A stretch of DNA of 64,000 bases from Pseudomonas sp. URMO17WK12:I11 (GTDB lineage: Bacteria > Pseudomonadota > Gammaproteobacteria > Pseudomonadales > Pseudomonadaceae). The position numbers were made by a program, and so were the translations under genes. The notes beneath the pieces are model-generated. The model had not been told where the DNA came from. It ran no database searches and was given only the letters and a program-made list of their open reading frames with translations. The DNA lies in the NCBI RefSeq assembly GCF_007677725.1, contig NZ_VEDF01000004.1, forward strand, positions 186,001 through 250,000, in the 5' to 3' direction. Below, one piece after another: positions 36,722-45,820 of this stretch (the first letter of the stretch is position 1; each line of letters starts with the position of its first letter).

Positions 36722-37450
36722 CTAGTGCGCTGGCACCCGCCGCCGGCGCAGGCAGGCAAACCCCAGTATCAGCAAGGCCAGCAGCGCCAGCCCGAGCAGG
36801 GCCACCAGTTCGTGGCTGTAGCGCGCCACCATTGCCGGGAAGCCGATGAATTCGCGGTAGACCTGCAACTGCGCCTCGCCCCCGGCGAAATTGACACTGA
36901 TGCCCCCTTGGCGGATCTGCGAATAATCGGCGTCGAAATACACCCAGATCTTGCACGCGGCGCCCGGTTCGATGGCAGCGATCTCTACCTGGGCGGTGGC
37001 CGCTTCATACAGCGTGTCATTGCCTGCCGCATCGCGCACCTGCACCAGGCCCTTGGCCGGCAGCCGGACCTTGACCTCGCGCACCTCGCTGTCGCCACGG
37101 TTGTGCAGATCGATCACCAGCCCCGTGCGGTGGTCGACCAACCCGGCTTCGAACGGCTTGGCAAACAGCTGCACGTACGGGGCCTGGGCCAGCTCGATGA
37201 GCTTGTCGACCTGATACTGGCTCAGCACACCTTCGCCAATGCGATTGACGCGCGGCTGCAGTTGCTCGTACTTGAGCTGGTCATTGGCTTTGCTGATACG
37301 TTCGCTGAACTGGCTGGGATAGGTCAGGTAGGCATAGTTGAGGGTCGCCTCGAGACGTGGCGGATTTCTGAGCAGCAGGTACGCCACCAGCACCAGCACC
37401 AGGCCAAGCACCAGGGCTACCGAGAATTTGCCGACTTTATCCCAACTCAA
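36722..37450 (-). CDS. Hypothetical membrane protein with two terminal TM helices
   Basis: A 242-residue protein I do not recognise. A TM helix at about residues 9-27 and another at about 213-233 flank a roughly 185-residue domain predicted to face the periplasm. That domain has a helical first part and then beta-rich segments such as LVIDLHNRGDSEVREVKVRLP, which look like an immunoglobulin-like or adhesin-like sandwich. A basic tail, LRRRRVPAH, follows the last helix on the cytosolic side. It starts downstream of the GST remnant and runs towards the AhpD-like gene, converging 7 bp apart. Confidence 0.75.
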   Translation of the reverse strand: MSWDKVGKFSVALVLGLVLVLVAYLLLRNPPRLEATLNYAYLTYPSQFSERISKANDQLKYEQLQPRVNRIGEGVLSQYQVDKLIELAQAPYVQLFAKPFEAGLVDHRTGLVIDLHNRGDSEVREVKVRLPAKGLVQVRDAAGNDTLYEAATAQVEIAAIEPGAACKIWVYFDADYSQIRQGGISVNFAGGEAQLQVYREFIGFPAMVARYSHELVALLGLALLALLILGFACLRRRRVPAH

Positions 37451-37630
37451 CGGTGCGCTTCCTTTTATGACGGCACAGAGGATCGATGCGGGCCAAGGGT
37501 GCCAAGTTACGCGTCGTCAGGCAAGCGCCTGAACGGCGTGCCAGGGTATCGTCGCTCACCGGCGCGGCCTGCTTGACTGGCGGCAATCGTCTGATCGACG
37601 ATCAGCGCTCACTTGGGCATGGACGACGGC

Positions 37631-37999
37631 ATGTTACGCATACTGGGCAGGGCTTCTTCAATCAACGTGCGCAAGGTGTTGTGGGCCTGCACCCAGTTCG
37701 ACATTGCCTACCAACGCGAGGACTGGGGTCAGGGCTATGCGTCGACCGAGACCCCGGCGTTTCTGGCCCTCAATTCATGGGCACGCCATATGGCGATGCT
37801 GGAGCAGCAACTGACGCGCACCGGCGCATTCGTGGCCGGTGAACGTTTCACCCTGGCCGATATCCCTATCGGCCTGTCGGTCCAGCGCTGGTTCGCCACG
37901 CCCTTCGAGCAACCGCGCCTACCGGCGGTCACGGCCTACTACGAGCGCCTTAGCCTCAGACCAGGCTATCTGGCCCATGGCCGCAATGGCTTGCCGTAG
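37631..37999 (+). pseudogene. Glutathione S-transferase with an in-frame internal deletion
   Basis: The 122-residue frame starts like a GST thioredoxin fold (MLRILGRASSINVRKVLWAC, then REDWGQGY) and runs to FLALN at residue 48. It then jumps directly to the C-terminal helical domain (SWARHMAMLEQQL...GERFTLADIPIGLSVQRW). Full-length relatives are about 205 residues; some 80 residues covering strands 3-4, the glutathione-gamma-Glu binding SNTI-type motif and the first helices of the second domain are missing. The junction is near 37774/37775. The frame is preserved, so a short protein could still be made, but without the glutathione site catalysis is unlikely. Confidence 0.75.
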
Positions 38000-38044
38000 G
38001 CCGATCTGAGTCGCTAGCCGTGGCCCCAGCGCGCCGCCCGAGAC

Positions 38045-40447
38045 TCAGAAGCCAAGCGTCGCCGACAACAGATAGGTGCGCGGGGTCGATAAGGTCAGCC
38101 CCGGCTCGCTGTCATCCGATGCGCCAGCCGATGCCCAGTAGCGCTCATTCATCACGTTCTCGACACTGGCGCGCACGGTGACATCGGTAGCATCGACCTT
38201 GAAGGCGTAACGCGCGCCCAGGTCGAAGCGTTCCCAGCCGTCGATCTGCTTGCTGTTGTTCTGGTCCAGGTACTGCGAGCTGGAATGAATGCCGCGCGCG
38301 GTCAGGGTCAGGCCGTTGACCCCTGGGATATCCCATTCGGCGCCGAGGTTGACGTTGTATTCCGGCGTGGCGGGCGCTCGGTTGCCGTCATAGGCGCCGT
38401 TGACGGTATCGGTCAGCTCGCTGTGGATGTACATCACGCCGCCGAGCAGGCGCACGCCATCGAGCGGCTCACCGAACACACTGAGTTCGACACCGCGATT
38501 GTCGCGCTTGCCGTTGGGACCGAAGATGCGCGTCAGCGGGTTGGTTTCATAAGCGGGCTGGCGAATGCGGAAGGCACTGGCGGTGAAGGCCAGCCGGCCC
38601 AGGTCATACTTGGCGCCTACCTCGACTTGGCGGCTGATGAACGGGGCGAAGATCTGGTCTTCGTTGATCGAGGTCGAGGGTGCGATCTTACCCTGGCTCA
38701 AACCCTCCATGTAGTTGGCGTACAGCGACAGCTGATCGGTGACCTTGAGCAGCACACCGGCTGAAGGCGACAGCTTTTCTTCGTCGTAGGCGGTTTCGCC
38801 CTTTACCCCATCGCTCCAGTCATCGACCTGAACCCGCTGCCAGCGCGCGCCGAGGGTCAGCAGCAGGCGATCGTCGTAAAAGCCCAGGGTATCGGCCAGG
38901 GCGACGCCGGAGAACCGGTTCTCGGTGTAGACCTTAGGGTCCAGGCGGGTTGGCCTGCCGGGCGTCGGTGTAACCACCGGGTTGTAAAGATTGCTCGGTG
39001 CCGACGCATAGCGCGCACCGCCGTTGGTGAAGTCCATGTAGAAATAGCTGGCGGCCAGGTTCAGCTCATGGCTGACCGGCCCGGTGCTGAACCAGTGGCG
39101 CAGACCGGCCATGGCCGTGCGCACCGATTCATCGCGGGTGAAGTCACGAGGTTGCACGGTGAAATCGCCGGCGTCGTTGCTGATCGAGACATTGTGACGC
39201 AGAAAATCGTGGTTGCTCTCGCGCGCACCCACGGCGCCATAGGCCATCAGCGAATCACTGAGGTCGTACTCGGCATTCAACGCGCCGAAGGTGTCGTTGG
39301 TGCGTGCCTTGCTCCAGGGTTGGGCATAGTTGTGGCGCACATCGTCGGCCTTTGGCACCTTGGCATTGGCCCCTACCAGGACGCGCTCCTGAGGCGCATC
39401 GGTGTCGCGCTCAGTGTGGCCCAGGTCAGCCGACAGCCGCAGGCGCTCGCCGCGAAAATCCAGGCCCAGCACGGCCATTTCACGCTCCACACGCTGGTGG
39501 TCCCACTCAGTGTCACCGGCTTGCTTGACTGCATTCAGGCGCACGCCGAACTGCTGCTGATCGCCAAAGCGTCGCCCGACATCCACCGCACCGCCTACCT
39601 GGCCGTCCGAGGCATAACTGCCGGTGAATTCGGTGACAGGACGTGCTTCGGCGCGCTTGGGCACGACGTTGATCGCACCACCCACGCTGCCACGCGGCGA
39701 GATGCCGTTGATCAACTGGCTAGGGCCCTTGAGGATGTCGACGCGCTCCGCCATTTCCATGTCGATGGAATAGGTCGGCAGGATTCCGTAGAGGCCGTTG
39801 TAGGACACATCGCTGTTGAACAGGCTGAAGCCGCGAATGGTGAATTGCTCGAAGCGCCCGCCTGCGGGGTTGGTGGCGCGCACCGACGGGTCGCTGGCGA
39901 CCAGGTCGCCGAGGGTTCGGGCCTGCTGGTTCTTGACCAGTTCGTGGGTATAGCTGGTCATGCTCAGGGGCGTGTCCATGAAATCGCGAGCGCCCAACAG
40001 ACCTTGGGCGCCCCTGCGGGCGACCTGCCCGCCCGCGTAGGGCGAACTCTCGCCAGCAATGGCCTGAGCGCCGACGATGCTGGTCGGGGCGATCTCCAGC
40101 ACGCCCTGCCCCTGCGCAGACGGCACCAAGGTGAAGGCACCCTCGCCTACCGCCTGCAATTGCAGACCGCTGCCGCGCAGCAGCTGCATGAAGCCCTGAT
40201 CGACGCTGTAGTCACCTGCAAGGCCGGCGCTCTGCCGATTGCCGAGCAGTGCCGGATCCAGTGACAGGCTGACGCCGGCCTGATCGGCAAAACGGGTCAG
40301 TGCCGCGCCCAGGCTGCCGGCGGGTATCTGGTAATTGCGCGTGGCCTCCACGGCATTGACGGCGCCGGGGATCGCCGCAAGCCAAAGGCTCATGGCCAAG
40401 CCGGTAGACCGCAACCGGCGGGTGTTAAAAGGCGATACAGCAGGCAT
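38045..40447 (-). CDS. TonB-dependent siderophore receptor with STN signalling domain
   Basis: An 800-residue outer-membrane transducer. A signal peptide (about 1-32) is followed by the STN domain (about 37-115; QIPAGSLGAALTRFADQAGV), a TonB box region, a plug (about 140-265; TLGDLVASDPSVRATNPAGG, ERVDILKGPS and GSVGGAINVVPKRA), and a 22-strand barrel ending in Phe (LSATLGF). Iron-siderophore binding outside would signal through STN to the FecR-like protein encoded upstream, which releases the sigma factor. The siderophore is not identifiable. The gene lies 64 bp after the FecR gene, with a small hairpin between. No transport genes follow. Confidence 0.95.
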   Translation of the reverse strand: MPAVSPFNTRRLRSTGLAMSLWLAAIPGAVNAVEATRNYQIPAGSLGAALTRFADQAGVSLSLDPALLGNRQSAGLAGDYSVDQGFMQLLRGSGLQLQAVGEGAFTLVPSAQGQGVLEIAPTSIVGAQAIAGESSPYAGGQVARRGAQGLLGARDFMDTPLSMTSYTHELVKNQQARTLGDLVASDPSVRATNPAGGRFEQFTIRGFSLFNSDVSYNGLYGILPTYSIDMEMAERVDILKGPSQLINGISPRGSVGGAINVVPKRAEARPVTEFTGSYASDGQVGGAVDVGRRFGDQQQFGVRLNAVKQAGDTEWDHQRVEREMAVLGLDFRGERLRLSADLGHTERDTDAPQERVLVGANAKVPKADDVRHNYAQPWSKARTNDTFGALNAEYDLSDSLMAYGAVGARESNHDFLRHNVSISNDAGDFTVQPRDFTRDESVRTAMAGLRHWFSTGPVSHELNLAASYFYMDFTNGGARYASAPSNLYNPVVTPTPGRPTRLDPKVYTENRFSGVALADTLGFYDDRLLLTLGARWQRVQVDDWSDGVKGETAYDEEKLSPSAGVLLKVTDQLSLYANYMEGLSQGKIAPSTSINEDQIFAPFISRQVEVGAKYDLGRLAFTASAFRIRQPAYETNPLTRIFGPNGKRDNRGVELSVFGEPLDGVRLLGGVMYIHSELTDTVNGAYDGNRAPATPEYNVNLGAEWDIPGVNGLTLTARGIHSSSQYLDQNNSKQIDGWERFDLGARYAFKVDATDVTVRASVENVMNERYWASAGASDDSEPGLTLSTPRTYLLSATLGF

Positions 40448-40474
40448 CGAGAACGCTCCCTTTATTGTCTTCTA

Positions 40475-40488
40475 CCGGTAATGACCGG
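40475..40488 (-). other. Small hairpin between fecR-like and receptor genes
   Basis: CCGGT at 40475-40479 and ACCGG at 40484-40488 form a 5-bp stem with a four-base loop in the 64-bp gap. It might separate low-level sigma/anti-sigma transcription from a sigma-dependent receptor promoter. The evidence is only positional. Confidence 0.3.
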
Positions 40489-40511
40489 CGAGGCCAGAAA
40501 AGGGGACAGGC

Positions 40512-41456
40512 TCACGCGTGATTATCGCGCACGACCAGCGTGACCCAGTATCGCGTACGGCGCTGCACCTGCAGCGGCAGGCTGGCTGCCAGCAAATCCA
40601 GTACGCGGTCGGTGTCGTCCAGACGGAAGGTGCCGGTAACGCGCAGGCGCGCAAGCTCGGGTGGCCATCGCAGTATCCCGGGCCGATAACGACGCAGCTC
40701 GCGCAGCAGGTCGTCCAGTGGCCGGTCATTGACACGCAGCACGCCGTCGCGCCAGCCCAGCAGCAGGTCATCGGTGGCGCTGACCGGCCCTGCCGCCATG
40801 GCGCCGAGGCTGGCCTGCTGGCCACCTGCAAGCTCCCTCGCGCTGCCGCGCAGCGGTTGCAAGGTCGCCGCGCCGCGGATGACCGAGACCTGACAGGTTG
40901 AATCGCGCAGCCGTAGGCACACCTCAGCACCGCGCAGCGACACGTGACCTTCAGGAACCTGCACGGTCATCGTCAGCCCTTGCGCCATGCTGATGGCCAA
41001 CTCGCCACGGATCAGCTTCACCTGCCGAGCCGCAAGGTCGATATCGACGGCGCTGTCGGTGTTGAGCTGCACGTGCGTGCCATCGGCCAGCGTCCACTGA
41101 CGCCGCTCGCCGACCGCGGTATGCACATCGGCGGTCCAGGCCTGCAGCGGCACCTGCTGGCTCAGCAGCCAGGCGCTGGGCGCCACGGCGGCGATCGCCA
41201 AGGCCTGCTTGAGCAGCGCGCGGCGGCTGGCCTGGCCACGATCGAGGGTCGCCATGGCCACGGCGTTGGGTAGCTGGGCGAAGCGCTGGCGCAGCACCTG
41301 CGCTTTCTGCCAGGCCTGCTCATGCAGCGGATCGCTGGCGCGCCATTGCGCCAATCGATCGAGATCGCCGGGGCTCGCTTGACCAGACTCCACCAGGGCC
41401 AACCAGCGAGCGGCGGCGCGCACCACCTCGCGCGTGTGCGCCGATGGCCCGCTCAC
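40512..41456 (-). CDS. FecR-family anti-sigma factor regulator
   Basis: A 314-residue protein. The cytosolic N-terminal part (AARWLALVESGQASPGDLDR, then WRASDPLHEQAWQKAQ) binds the cognate sigma factor, a membrane segment lies at about residues 83-105, and the periplasmic FecR domain (GERRQWTLADGTHVQLNTDS) is followed by a C-terminal STN-interacting domain. Its first bases overlap the sigma factor stop by ATGA, so the pair is made together. It should hold the sigma factor inactive until the receptor reports siderophore binding. Confidence 0.93.
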   Translation of the reverse strand: MSGPSAHTREVVRAAARWLALVESGQASPGDLDRLAQWRASDPLHEQAWQKAQVLRQRFAQLPNAVAMATLDRGQASRRALLKQALAIAAVAPSAWLLSQQVPLQAWTADVHTAVGERRQWTLADGTHVQLNTDSAVDIDLAARQVKLIRGELAISMAQGLTMTVQVPEGHVSLRGAEVCLRLRDSTCQVSVIRGAATLQPLRGSARELAGGQQASLGAMAAGPVSATDDLLLGWRDGVLRVNDRPLDDLLRELRRYRPGILRWPPELARLRVTGTFRLDDTDRVLDLLAASLPLQVQRRTRYWVTLVVRDNHA

Positions 41457-41965
41457 AGCAGCTCTGCGAGCAGGCAGTGCTCGTAGGCCTGGGCCATGTA
41501 GCGCTTGACGGTCCGCAGCGAAACACCCAGGCGCTCGGCGATCTGCTCATACCCCAGCCCCTCCAGCTGGCTATGCAGAAAGGCCTGGCGCACCGGCGGC
41601 TTGAGGCCATCGAGCAGTTCATCGAGCGCTTGCAGGGTTTCCAGCAGAATCCAGCGTTGCTCGGGCGACGGCAGGTTGTGCTCGGGCAACTGCGCCAGCG
41701 CCTCGAGGTAGGCGCGCTCGACGCTGCGTCGCTGGTGCAGGTTGCTCAGCAAGCGCTTGCCGACGGTGAGCAGATAGGCGCGCGGCTCGCGGATCTCGGC
41801 CAGCGGCTGGGCGCTGGTCAGCACCCGCATGAAGGTGTCCTGGCTCAAGTCCGCGGCATCCCAGGCATTGCCCATGCGCCGACGCAGCCACGCCTCCAGC
41901 CAGCCTCGATGGTCGCGGTAGAAGGCGTGCAAGCTGTGCTCCGGGGACAACGCGGCGTCGGTCAT
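41453..41965 (-). CDS. FecI-type ECF RNA polymerase sigma factor
   Basis: A 170-residue extracytoplasmic-function sigma factor. Region 2 is seen in WDAADLSQDTFMRVL and REPRAYLLTVGKRLL, and region 4 in LKPPVRQAFLHSQLEGLGYEQIAERLGVSLRTVKRYMAQA. It directs polymerase to the promoter of the receptor gene and is the first gene of a sigma-FecR-receptor set. A Fur-box-like palindrome lies 23-41 bp upstream, so expression should rise under iron limitation. Confidence 0.94.
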   Translation of the reverse strand: MTDAALSPEHSLHAFYRDHRGWLEAWLRRRMGNAWDAADLSQDTFMRVLTSAQPLAEIREPRAYLLTVGKRLLSNLHQRRSVERAYLEALAQLPEHNLPSPEQRWILLETLQALDELLDGLKPPVRQAFLHSQLEGLGYEQIAERLGVSLRTVKRYMAQAYEHCLLAELL

Positions 41966-41987
41966 GGCGAGGGTCTGCGCAAGCGTA

Positions 41988-42006
41988 AATAGAAGTGATT
42001 CTAATT
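41988..42006. promoter_or_regulatory. Candidate Fur box upstream of the ECF sigma gene
   Basis: On the minus strand the 19-bp element reads AATTAGAATCACTTCTATT. The left half AATTAGAATCA matches the AATGAGAATCA form common in Pseudomonas Fur sites with one change; the right half is weaker, and identity to the E. coli consensus is about 10 of 19. Its place just upstream of a FecI-type gene is where a Fur site is expected. Confidence 0.55.
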
Positions 42007-42057
42007 TACTGTGCCAGCAGCGCCAAGTGGCCCTCGCTCAATATGTTCACGCGGGTC

Positions 42058-43227
42058 TTACAACGCCGCGCGTGCTGGCGAAACCTGCGGCCGACTGCGC
42101 CAGGCCACGGTCAACACCAAACCAAGGGCGGCCATGCCTGCCCCGGCGAACGACACCGCTGGGTAGCCAAGACCCGCATCGATCACTGCCCCGCCCAACG
42201 CCGCGCCAATCGCGTTACCCAGGTTGAAGGCGCCGATGTTCACCGCCGAGGCAAGGTTCGGTGCATCCTTGGCAGCATCCATCACGCGCATTTGCAGTGG
42301 CGGCACCAGGGCGAAGCTGGCGATGCCCCAGATCAACACCGCCATCGCGGTCGGCAGTGACCAGTCCAGCAGCGTCGGAAACACCAGCAGCACCGCGATC
42401 AGCACCAGCAGCGCGGCCATCAAGGTGCGATCGACCGAGCGGTCGGCGGCCTTGCCACCCCACATGTTGCCCAAGGTCAAGCCCACTCCGAACAGCACCA
42501 GCATCGCCGTGATGAAGGGGGTCGAGGCGTGTGCCTGGCTGTGCAGCAGCGGCGCGATGTAGGTGAACACCGTGAACATGGCACTGGAGCCCACCACCGT
42601 CAGCGTCAGCGCCGCGAGCACGGGGCCTTGACCGAGCACGCGAATCTCCGCCATCACCCCGTCGCTCTTGGGCACTGGCACGTTGGGCAGGGCGAGCCAC
42701 AGGGCAGCCATTGCGACCAACCCGAGGCCGGCGATACCCCAGAACGCGGTGCGCCAACCGAGCAGTTCACCGAACCAGGTCGCCAGCGGCACGCCGCCGA
42801 TGGTTGCCAGGGTCAGGCCCATGAACATCGCGGCCACCGCCCCGGCGCGCTTTTCAGGTGCTACCACGCTGGCGGCAACCACTGAACCGACGCCGAAGAA
42901 AGCGCCATGGTTCAGCGACGTCACCACGCGTGCAAGCAGCAGGCTCTGATAATCCGTGGCCAGGGCTGAAAGCAGGTTGCCGAGGGTGAAGATAGCCATC
43001 AGCCCGATCAACAGCCAGCGCCGCGGCACCTTGCCGGTGGCCAGGGTCATCAATGGGGCGCCGATCAACACGCCCAGGGCATAGGCGCTGACCAGCAGCC
43101 CGGCCGCCGGAATCGACACGCCCAAGTCGGTCGCGATGGCGGGCAGCATGCCCATGGGGGCGAACTCGGTGACGCCGATGCCGAAGGCACCGATGGCGAG
43201 TGCAACAAGCGGGGGATTAATACGCAT
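42058..43227 (-). CDS. MFS transporter of the DHA1 (AraJ/YdhP-like) family
   Basis: A 389-residue inner-membrane carrier with twelve helices. The opening ALAIGAFGIGVTEFAPMGMLPAIA and the antiporter-like motif GVPLATWFGELLGWRTAFW mark the DHA1 drug or sugar efflux group. AAGGAG lies seven bases before the ATG. It is divergent from a LysR gene across 94 bp with a T-N11-A palindrome in between, a common arrangement for a regulator and its exporter. Substrate unknown, probably a small toxic or aromatic compound. Confidence 0.9.
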   Translation of the reverse strand: MRINPPLVALAIGAFGIGVTEFAPMGMLPAIATDLGVSIPAAGLLVSAYALGVLIGAPLMTLATGKVPRRWLLIGLMAIFTLGNLLSALATDYQSLLLARVVTSLNHGAFFGVGSVVAASVVAPEKRAGAVAAMFMGLTLATIGGVPLATWFGELLGWRTAFWGIAGLGLVAMAALWLALPNVPVPKSDGVMAEIRVLGQGPVLAALTLTVVGSSAMFTVFTYIAPLLHSQAHASTPFITAMLVLFGVGLTLGNMWGGKAADRSVDRTLMAALLVLIAVLLVFPTLLDWSLPTAMAVLIWGIASFALVPPLQMRVMDAAKDAPNLASAVNIGAFNLGNAIGAALGGAVIDAGLGYPAVSFAGAGMAALGLVLTVAWRSRPQVSPARAAL

Positions 43228-43260
43228 GCAAAGCTCCTTATCTGTGCAATGAATGCTACG

Positions 43261-43275
43261 ATCGCGCTTTGCGAT
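43261..43275. promoter_or_regulatory. Candidate LysR box between MFS exporter and LysR gene
   Basis: ATCGC at 43261-43265 and GCGAT at 43271-43275 are perfect inverted halves around GCTTT. The element contains the T-N11-A signature of LysR sites. It lies 34 bp upstream of the MFS start and 46 bp upstream of the LysR start. Confidence 0.55.
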
Positions 43276-43321
43276 GCACTAGACCGGTTTTCCGGCAACC
43301 ACCTTTGCGCTGGAGGCACAA

Positions 43322-44242
43322 ATGGACTACGCAGGTCGCTCGGGTGAGCTGGAGGTATTCAGCAAAGTCGTGGAGGAAGGCAGTCTGTCCGGGGCGGCAC
43401 GCGCCTTGGGGCTGACGCCCTCAGCCGTCAGCCGCATCATCGGCCGCACGGAACAGCGCCTGGGCACGCGGCTGCTGCTGCGCACCACCCGTGCACTTAA
43501 CCTGACCAACGAGGGCGAGGCCTACCTGCGCGGCGCGCGGCGGATTCTGGCCGATCTGCTCGAAGTCGAAGAGGCCATCACCGACCAGGGCGTACCGCGT
43601 GGCCGGCTGCGGGTGAGTGCAGCGCTGGGGCATGGCCGTCAGACCGTGGTGCCCCTGCTCAGCACCTTCAGCGCCCGTTACCCCGAGGTACTGGTAGACC
43701 TTACGCTCAGTGACGAAATCGTCGACATCCACGGCGGCGAAGCCGATGTGGCGCTGCGCTTCGGCCAGCTACCGGACAGCTCGCTGAGCGCCCGTTGCCT
43801 TGGGCATACCGGCCAGGTGGTGGTCGCCTCGCCGGATTACCTGGCCCGCTGCGGCACACCGCAACGGCCCGAAGACCTGGCGCAGCACAACTGCCTGCGC
43901 TTCAACTTTCGCCGGGCGATGCCGGACTGGCCGTTTCGCCGGCAGGGCCAGGACTTTTCGCTGAAGGTGACCGGCAATATCGCCTGCAGCAGTGGTGAAG
44001 CACTGGCACAACTGGCCAGGCTTGGCGCAGGGATCGCCCGGATCGGCTTGTTCACGGTCGCCGATGAGTTGCAGCGCGGCGAACTGGTGGCGCTTTTGCA
44101 AGACTACAACCCGGGCGACCGCGAGCCCTTGCATGCCGTGTTCGTCGGCGGGCCGGCGATGCCGGCGCGGGTGCGGGTGTTCGTCGACTTTCTGGTGGAA
44201 TGCCACCGCGACTGGCCGCTGCACGGCGACAGCCCTTTCTGA
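43322..44242 (+). CDS. LysR family transcriptional regulator
   Basis: A 306-residue regulator of the group that opens with ELEVFSKVVEEGSLSGAARALGL, followed by the recognition helix in TPSAVSRIIGRTEQRLGTRLL. The effector domain includes GRLRVSAALGHGRQTVVPLL and SDEIVDIHGGEADVALRFG, typical of the large CrgA/DsdC-like class. It is divergent from the DHA1 exporter and likely regulates it through the T-N11-A element between them. The effector is unknown. Confidence 0.9.
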   Translation: MDYAGRSGELEVFSKVVEEGSLSGAARALGLTPSAVSRIIGRTEQRLGTRLLLRTTRALNLTNEGEAYLRGARRILADLLEVEEAITDQGVPRGRLRVSAALGHGRQTVVPLLSTFSARYPEVLVDLTLSDEIVDIHGGEADVALRFGQLPDSSLSARCLGHTGQVVVASPDYLARCGTPQRPEDLAQHNCLRFNFRRAMPDWPFRRQGQDFSLKVTGNIACSSGEALAQLARLGAGIARIGLFTVADELQRGELVALLQDYNPGDREPLHAVFVGGPAMPARVRVFVDFLVECHRDWPLHGDSPF

Positions 44243-44332
44243 GTGAGCGAGTGTCTGGCGCTATCTGGACGCCAGCGCCGCCTGTGGCAGTGCACTAGCC
44301 AGCGCAAAGGGCACGCCCCAGGTGCCGACGCA

Positions 44333-45679
44333 TCAGGCCAATTCTGCTGCCGGTAGCGCACGGTCGGCCACCATGCCGTCGCGCATGCGTTGGGCGTCAC
44401 GCTGGTAGCAACGCGACGCCAGCAGCAGGAACACCAAGGTCAGCATCAGCGCCACCGGGATCAGGTACATGGCGTCATGCAAGCCCACCGCCTTGAAGGT
44501 TTCGTTCATCTGCAGTTCACCGGCGCTGCGCATCGCCGCCTGGGCGAAATGATCGGACAGCCCGCCGACCACGACCGGTCCCAAGCCACCGCCGAGCAGA
44601 TACAGGCCGGCGAAGTACAAGGCCATCGCCGTGGCACGCAGCCGTGGCTGCACCACATCCTGGATCGCGGTGTAGACGCAGGTGTAGAAGTTGTAGGAGA
44701 ACAACCAGCCAATGCCGAACACCACGACGAACAGGCCCAGCTCGATCCGCCCGGCATGCAGCGCCCAGGCAGTGGCCAAGGTGGCCACGAGCATGCTCAC
44801 CGAGGCGAACAGCAAGCGCCCATTGGCCCAACGCTGATGCACCTTGTCGGCCAACCAACCGCCGAGGGTCAGGCCCAGTAAGCCGGTCACGCCGACAATC
44901 ACGCCTGTGGCCACCGCAGCTTCGTGCAGCGGCAGCTGGTAGTAGCGTTGCAGCATCGGCACCATGAACGAGTTGCACGCGTACGAGGCGAAATTGAAGG
45001 TCAGCCCTGCCAGCACCAGCCAGGCGAATGTCGGGACGCTGAGCACCCGGCGCAGCGGTTTGTCTGGCGCTGCCTGGGCGATGGGCACCGCCTCCGCGGC
45101 GCCACGCGCCGGCTCGCGGATCATGAAGATGAACAGTGCCAACACCAGGCCAGGCACGGCAGCGATGAAGAACGGCGCGCGCCAGCTACCGAACGCCTGG
45201 ACCATTGCGCCGATGGTGAAGAACGCCAGCAACAGTCCAAGCGGCAAGCCCAGCATGAAGATGCCCATGGCGCGCGCCCGGCGCTCAGGCGGAAACAGGT
45301 CGCCGATCAGCGAATTGGCGGCCGGTGCGTAACTGGCCTCACCGATGCCTACGCCAAGGCGCACCAGCAAGAAACTCCAGAAACTGCCGACCATGCCGTT
45401 GACGGCGGTCAAGCCGCTCCACACCACCAACCCCCACCCCATCACCTTGCTGCGCGAGCCGTTGTCGGCAAGACGCGCCAAGGGCAGGCCGGCGATGGCA
45501 TAAACCAGGGTGAACGCAGTACCGATCAGGCCGATCTGGATATCGCTCAGGTGCCATTCGAGGCGGATCGGCTCGATGATGATCGCGGGTATGGTGCGGT
45601 CGAAAAAGTTGAACAAGTTGGCGAGAAACAGCAGGAACAGGATTCGCCAGGCGTTCGCAGCTTGGGGATGGGCATGCAT
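44333..45679 (-). CDS. MFS transporter of the spinster-like family
   Basis: A 448-residue inner-membrane protein with twelve helices. The first helix region FLANLFNFFDRTIPAIIIEPI and the loop LARLADNGSRSKVMGWG are typical of spinster-like MFS carriers, as are GIGEASYAPAANSLIGDLFP and RARAMGIFMLGLPLG. In proteobacteria such carriers often move aromatic or organic acids. The D-2-hydroxyacid dehydrogenase gene is divergent across 141 bp, so a shared 2-hydroxy- or 2-keto-acid substrate is possible but unproven. Confidence 0.9.
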   Translation of the reverse strand: MHAHPQAANAWRILFLLFLANLFNFFDRTIPAIIIEPIRLEWHLSDIQIGLIGTAFTLVYAIAGLPLARLADNGSRSKVMGWGLVVWSGLTAVNGMVGSFWSFLLVRLGVGIGEASYAPAANSLIGDLFPPERRARAMGIFMLGLPLGLLLAFFTIGAMVQAFGSWRAPFFIAAVPGLVLALFIFMIREPARGAAEAVPIAQAAPDKPLRRVLSVPTFAWLVLAGLTFNFASYACNSFMVPMLQRYYQLPLHEAAVATGVIVGVTGLLGLTLGGWLADKVHQRWANGRLLFASVSMLVATLATAWALHAGRIELGLFVVVFGIGWLFSYNFYTCVYTAIQDVVQPRLRATAMALYFAGLYLLGGGLGPVVVGGLSDHFAQAAMRSAGELQMNETFKAVGLHDAMYLIPVALMLTLVFLLLASRCYQRDAQRMRDGMVADRALPAAELA

Positions 45680-45820
45680 GTTGAGTCCCTTTTCTTATGT
45701 GCGGGGCTTCCGGCTTGCTTGTTGAATCTAGAAGTGCAGCGTGCGGTTGTCTGCCATCATTGACCTCGCTGATACCGGGCAGTAACCATTACCGACTCAC
45801 CACTGACCAGGGCTCTCGCC

